A stretch of DNA of 64,000 bases from Endozoicomonas sp965199185. GTDB taxonomy: Bacteria > Pseudomonadota > Gammaproteobacteria > Pseudomonadales > Endozoicomonadaceae. The stretch is from positions 248,001 through 312,000 of the forward strand of contig CBDAQW010000037.1 of assembly GCA_965199185.1 (NCBI GenBank), read 5' to 3'. The notes beneath the pieces were generated by a model, which saw only the letters and a program-made list of their open reading frames with translations, made no database searches and was not told where the DNA came from. Positions 61,039 to 64,000 of this stretch are shown here, piece after piece (the stretch's first letter is position 1; every line of letters begins with the position of its first letter). The translations under genes and the position numbers were made by a program.

Positions 61039-63564
61039 TTAGGCTTTAAGTATTTTCACTGCGGTTTTCTTGAAGTCTGTCTCTTTTGACAGAGGGTCCG
61101 TAGCATCAAGAATCAGCTTGTTGGTGAGCTGATGCGCATCGAAGAACGGCATAAACACCAGTCCGCGAGGTGGACGGTTCCGACCACGGGTTTCTACACG
61201 GGTACGAACTTCGCCCTGACGGGAAACAATTTTCACTTCCATACCACGGCGTAAGCCACGATCTTTGGCATCGTCAGGATGCATAAAGATCACAGCATCC
61301 GGGAATGCCCTATACAGTTCAGGCACACGACGAGTCATCGAGCCAGTATGCCAGTGTTCCAGAACGCGCCCGGTGGATAACCAGAGGTCGTATTCTTCAT
61401 CAGGCGATTCATGGGGTGGTTCATAAGGCAGAGCGAACAACCAGGCTTTGCCATCAGGCTTACCGTAGAACTTCACTTCTTCGCCATCGGCGACATAGGG
61501 ATCGTAACCTTCACGGAAGCGCCAGAGAGTTTCTTTACCATCAACTACTGGCCAGCGCAGACCACGAGCCTTGTGGTACATGTCGAATGGCGCCAGATCA
61601 TGAGCTTTGCCGCGACCAAAAGTAGCGTACTCTTCAAACAGACCTTTCTGGACATAAAAACCGAAGTGATCACTTTCCAGATTCATACGACCATTGAAGT
61701 CTGATACCGGATATTTGTTGACCTGACCATTGGCAAACAGAACATCAAACAGCGTTTTTCCCTTGTATTCCGGTGCTTTTGCCAGCAGTTCGTCAGACCA
61801 GACTTCTTCAACCTTGAAGCGTTTGGAGAACTCCATCAGCTGCCATACATCAGAACGGGCTTCACCCTGAGGGGCTACCTGCTGATACCAGAATTGTGTA
61901 CGACGCTCGGCGTTTCCGTAAGCACCTTCTTTTTCTACCCACATTGCAGTTGGCAGAATCAGGTCAGCAGCCTGTGCGGTCACTGTTGGGTATGGGTCAG
62001 ATACAACAATAAAGTTATCCGGATTACGATAACCAGGCAGTGCTTCACCGTTTATATTCGGTCCAGCCTGCATGTTGTTATTACACATCACCCAGTAGGC
62101 GTTGAGTGCGCCATCGTTGAGTTTGCGATTTTGCAGAACGGCGTGATAGCCGACTTTACCCGGAATAGTGCCTTCAGGCAGTTTCCAGATTTTCTCTGAA
62201 ATATCTCTATGCTTCTTCTTCTTTACCACCATGTCGGCAGGCAGGCGGTGAGCAAAGGTGCCTACTTCACGAGCGGTACCACAGGCAGAAGGCTGACCTG
62301 TCAGGGAGAATGGACCACAACCGGGTTTGGAAATCTTGCCGGTCAGCAGGTGGATGTTATACAACAGGTTGTTCATCCACACACCACGGGTATGCTGGTT
62401 CACACCCATTGTCCACAGTGACATTACCTTGACGTTTGGATCGGCGTAGAGTTTTGCCAGCGCTTCTAGTTGTTTTTCAGGAACGCCGGACAGTTTGGAT
62501 ACTTTGTCAGCGGTGTACTCGCTGACAAAATCAGCGAACTGCTTGAAATCAATCTCTTCAGAACCACCATTGTTTGGATTGGCAGCCGCTTTTTGCAGAG
62601 GGTGGTTGTCGCGCAGACCATAACCAATATCGGTCACACCTTTGCGGAAGCGAGTGTGTTTGCTGACAAACTTATGATCAACCGCATCGTGCTGAATCAG
62701 ATAGTTGGCAATGTAGTTGGCAATGGCAAGATCGGTTTGTGGCGTGAAGATGATGCCCTGATCCGCCAATTCAAAAGAACGATGTTTGAAAGTAGACAAC
62801 ACTGCTACTTTACAACCTTCGCTGGACAGACGACGATCGGTCAGGCGTGACCAGAGCACCGGATGCATCTCTGCCATGTTGGAGCCCCAGAGCACAAAAG
62901 CATCCGCTTTCTCAAAATCGTCGTAGCAGCCCATAGGCTCATCAATACCGAAGGTACGCATAAAGCCACCTACCGCTGAAGCCATGCAGTGGCGAGCATT
63001 AGGGTCGATATGGTTGGAGCGGAAACCGGCTTTGTAGAGTTTGGCAGCGGCGTAACCTTCCCAAACCGTCCACTGACCAGAGCCGAACATACCTACGCCT
63101 GGCATTTCGTCGGTGTTGCGGGTTTTGGCGATAGCCGCTTTCCACTTCTCAGCCATGATATCGAAAGCCTGATCCCAGGAAATCGGAGCGAAGTCACCTT
63201 CTTTATCAAACTTACCATTCTTCATGCGCAGCAGTGGTGTCTGTAGACGATCAGTGCCGTACATAATCTTGGACAGGAAGTAACCCTTGATGCAATTCAG
63301 ACCACGGTTAACCGGTGCTTCAGGATCACCCTGAGTAGCAACCACCCGACCATTCTTGGAGCCGACCAGAACAGAGCAACCAGTACCGCAGAAACGACAG
63401 GGCGCTTTGTCCCAGTGAATGTCAGTTTCTTTGCTGCTGGTGATCAGATTGGCAGCAGAGGCGCTGGTGCTCATGCCGGCTGCCGCAGCGGTGGCAGCAA
63501 TGGCGCTGCTCTTCATGAAGTCCCGGCGACTCTGTCGGGCTATTGATTTTTGGTCTGGATTCAT
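61039..63564 (-). CDS. napA: Periplasmic nitrate reductase catalytic subunit NapA
   Basis: 841 aa from MNPDQKSIARQSRRDF. Tat signal (SRRDFMKSSA), N-terminal 4Fe-4S site (CRFCGTGCSVLVG with CIKGYF), Mo-bis-MGD domains, and the molybdenum-ligand Cys in NARHCMASAVGG. Reduces nitrate to nitrite in the periplasm. The family's GVNQHTRGVWMNN stretch and the dinucleotide-binding C-domain (LSTGRVLEHWHTG) are present. The longer frame to 63585 overlaps napD and is not favoured. Confidence 0.97.
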   Translation of the reverse strand: MNPDQKSIARQSRRDFMKSSAIAATAAAAGMSTSASAANLITSSKETDIHWDKAPCRFCGTGCSVLVGSKNGRVVATQGDPEAPVNRGLNCIKGYFLSKIMYGTDRLQTPLLRMKNGKFDKEGDFAPISWDQAFDIMAEKWKAAIAKTRNTDEMPGVGMFGSGQWTVWEGYAAAKLYKAGFRSNHIDPNARHCMASAVGGFMRTFGIDEPMGCYDDFEKADAFVLWGSNMAEMHPVLWSRLTDRRLSSEGCKVAVLSTFKHRSFELADQGIIFTPQTDLAIANYIANYLIQHDAVDHKFVSKHTRFRKGVTDIGYGLRDNHPLQKAAANPNNGGSEEIDFKQFADFVSEYTADKVSKLSGVPEKQLEALAKLYADPNVKVMSLWTMGVNQHTRGVWMNNLLYNIHLLTGKISKPGCGPFSLTGQPSACGTAREVGTFAHRLPADMVVKKKKHRDISEKIWKLPEGTIPGKVGYHAVLQNRKLNDGALNAYWVMCNNNMQAGPNINGEALPGYRNPDNFIVVSDPYPTVTAQAADLILPTAMWVEKEGAYGNAERRTQFWYQQVAPQGEARSDVWQLMEFSKRFKVEEVWSDELLAKAPEYKGKTLFDVLFANGQVNKYPVSDFNGRMNLESDHFGFYVQKGLFEEYATFGRGKAHDLAPFDMYHKARGLRWPVVDGKETLWRFREGYDPYVADGEEVKFYGKPDGKAWLFALPYEPPHESPDEEYDLWLSTGRVLEHWHTGSMTRRVPELYRAFPDAVIFMHPDDAKDRGLRRGMEVKIVSRQGEVRTRVETRGRNRPPRGLVFMPFFDAHQLTNKLILDATDPLSKETDFKKTAVKILKA

Positions 63565-63568
63565 CGTG

Positions 63569-63844
63569 TCACTCCTGATGCGCATAAACGAGCGCTGAAG
63601 ACAAAACGCCTTCCGCAGCGCTAATATCTGAAATTCGGCTTACCATGGTCTGCTGACCGGGTTGCTCTTCTACGGTAACGATCAGCTTGCCATCCGCTTC
63701 AGTCATTTGAACCTCGACACCTTCCAGTTGGTTCAGGCGTTCAGTGACTGAATCAATATCTTCAGGCTGAGTACGGACAATCAGTCCTGAGATGCCGCCG
63801 ACTTCATTGGTTTCCGTTTCTTTTGAAATTGATTTTTTACTCAT
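63569..63844 (-). CDS. napD: NapD, Tat chaperone for NapA
   Basis: 91 aa, small ferredoxin-like fold that binds the NapA twin-arginine signal and holds back export until cofactor insertion. Seen: VGGISGLIVRTQPEDIDSVT and SDISAAEGVLSSALVYAHQ. It lies 4 bp upstream of napA. Confidence 0.92.
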   Translation of the reverse strand: MSKKSISKETETNEVGGISGLIVRTQPEDIDSVTERLNQLEGVEVQMTEADGKLIVTVEEQPGQQTMVSRISDISAAEGVLSSALVYAHQE

Positions 63845-63851
63845 AAAGCTC

Positions 63852-64000
63852 TTATTTAGGCTCAGGCTGATATTTAGGCTCAGGCTGAATCATTTTTATG
63901 GCGTTGACCGGGCAACCTGAAACGCATTCACCACAACCGGTACAGAGATTTGAGTCGATCTGTGGTAAGGCGATACCACCTGCAGCTAGCTGAAAGGCAA
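63852..64000 (-). CDS. napF: NapF ferredoxin-type protein, 3' end only
   Basis: The last 48 codons are visible, the gene running off the window. Final 4Fe-4S site: LCTGCGECVSGCP. The C-terminus carries a duplicated piece (QPEPKYQPEPK) from an 18-bp direct repeat (63855-63890). NapF is a cytoplasmic protein thought to help mature NapA. The napF-D-A-G-H-B-C order is the enterobacterial/Vibrio type. Confidence 0.85.
   Translation of the reverse strand, partial: AFQLAAGGIALPQIDSNLCTGCGECVSGCPVNAIKMIQPEPKYQPEPK

Overview
The window is gammaproteobacterial chromosome. The core gene order (rlmB; rpsF-rpsR-DUF2232-rplI-dnaB...alr; argS-SPOR-hslV-hslU; napFDAGHBC; tamA-tamB; hldE; typA) fits the Pseudomonas/Oceanospirillales side of the class. 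AT-rich genes for secreted OTU-type proteins and several insertion sequences suggest a host-associated marine lineage such as Endozoicomonas; this placement is an inference from gene content, not a marker-gene result.

Layout. 1-9,960: 3' part of rlmB, an MscS channel, the tamA-tamB outer-membrane assembly pair, and the ribosomal operon rpsF-rpsR-DUF2232-rplI. 10,035-14,670: an accessory island between rplI and dnaB, with an IS630 element, an unknown secreted-protein gene that may be split, and an IS200-type element carrying a nested ISAs1 element with a perfect 10-bp target duplication. 14,747-25,498: dnaB and alr, held apart by a 1681-residue secreted coiled-coil protein with two decayed OTU modules, an Lrp regulator and the ycjX-ycjF pair. 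25,553-33,529: a cobalamin adenosyltransferase-like gene, a DUF21/CBS membrane protein, an FAD oxidoreductase with an aldo/keto reductase, a kinase-like gene next to hldE, and typA. 33,593-37,493: an AraC regulator divergent from a bufferin-type operon (YHS protein, DUF2282 precursor, DUF692/MNIO enzyme, DUF2063 partner, DoxX protein), probably concerned with copper. 37,571-47,396: pip-dtd, a second OTU locus in two overlapping ORFs, argS, a SPOR protein, hslVU and a chain-length determinant. 48,114-51,173: livH-livM-livG without livF or a binding protein. 51,370-51,489: a tRNA-Ser 3' fragment and tRNA-Arg(ACG). 51,603-57,881: a type IV pilin, a MarR-controlled heterodimeric ABC exporter and an AGCS symporter. 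58,142-64,000: the periplasmic nitrate reductase operon, running off the end within napF.

The two points most worth following are the OTU family and the bufferin operon. One OTU protein keeps an intact Asp/Cys/His triad, while a giant paralogue carries two copies with the same spacing but with the Cys and His replaced. The intact OTU ORF lies behind an A8 tract at which a -1 slip would join it to an upstream ORF with a signal peptide. The bufferin operon has a YHS protein as its first gene and a divergent AraC regulator.
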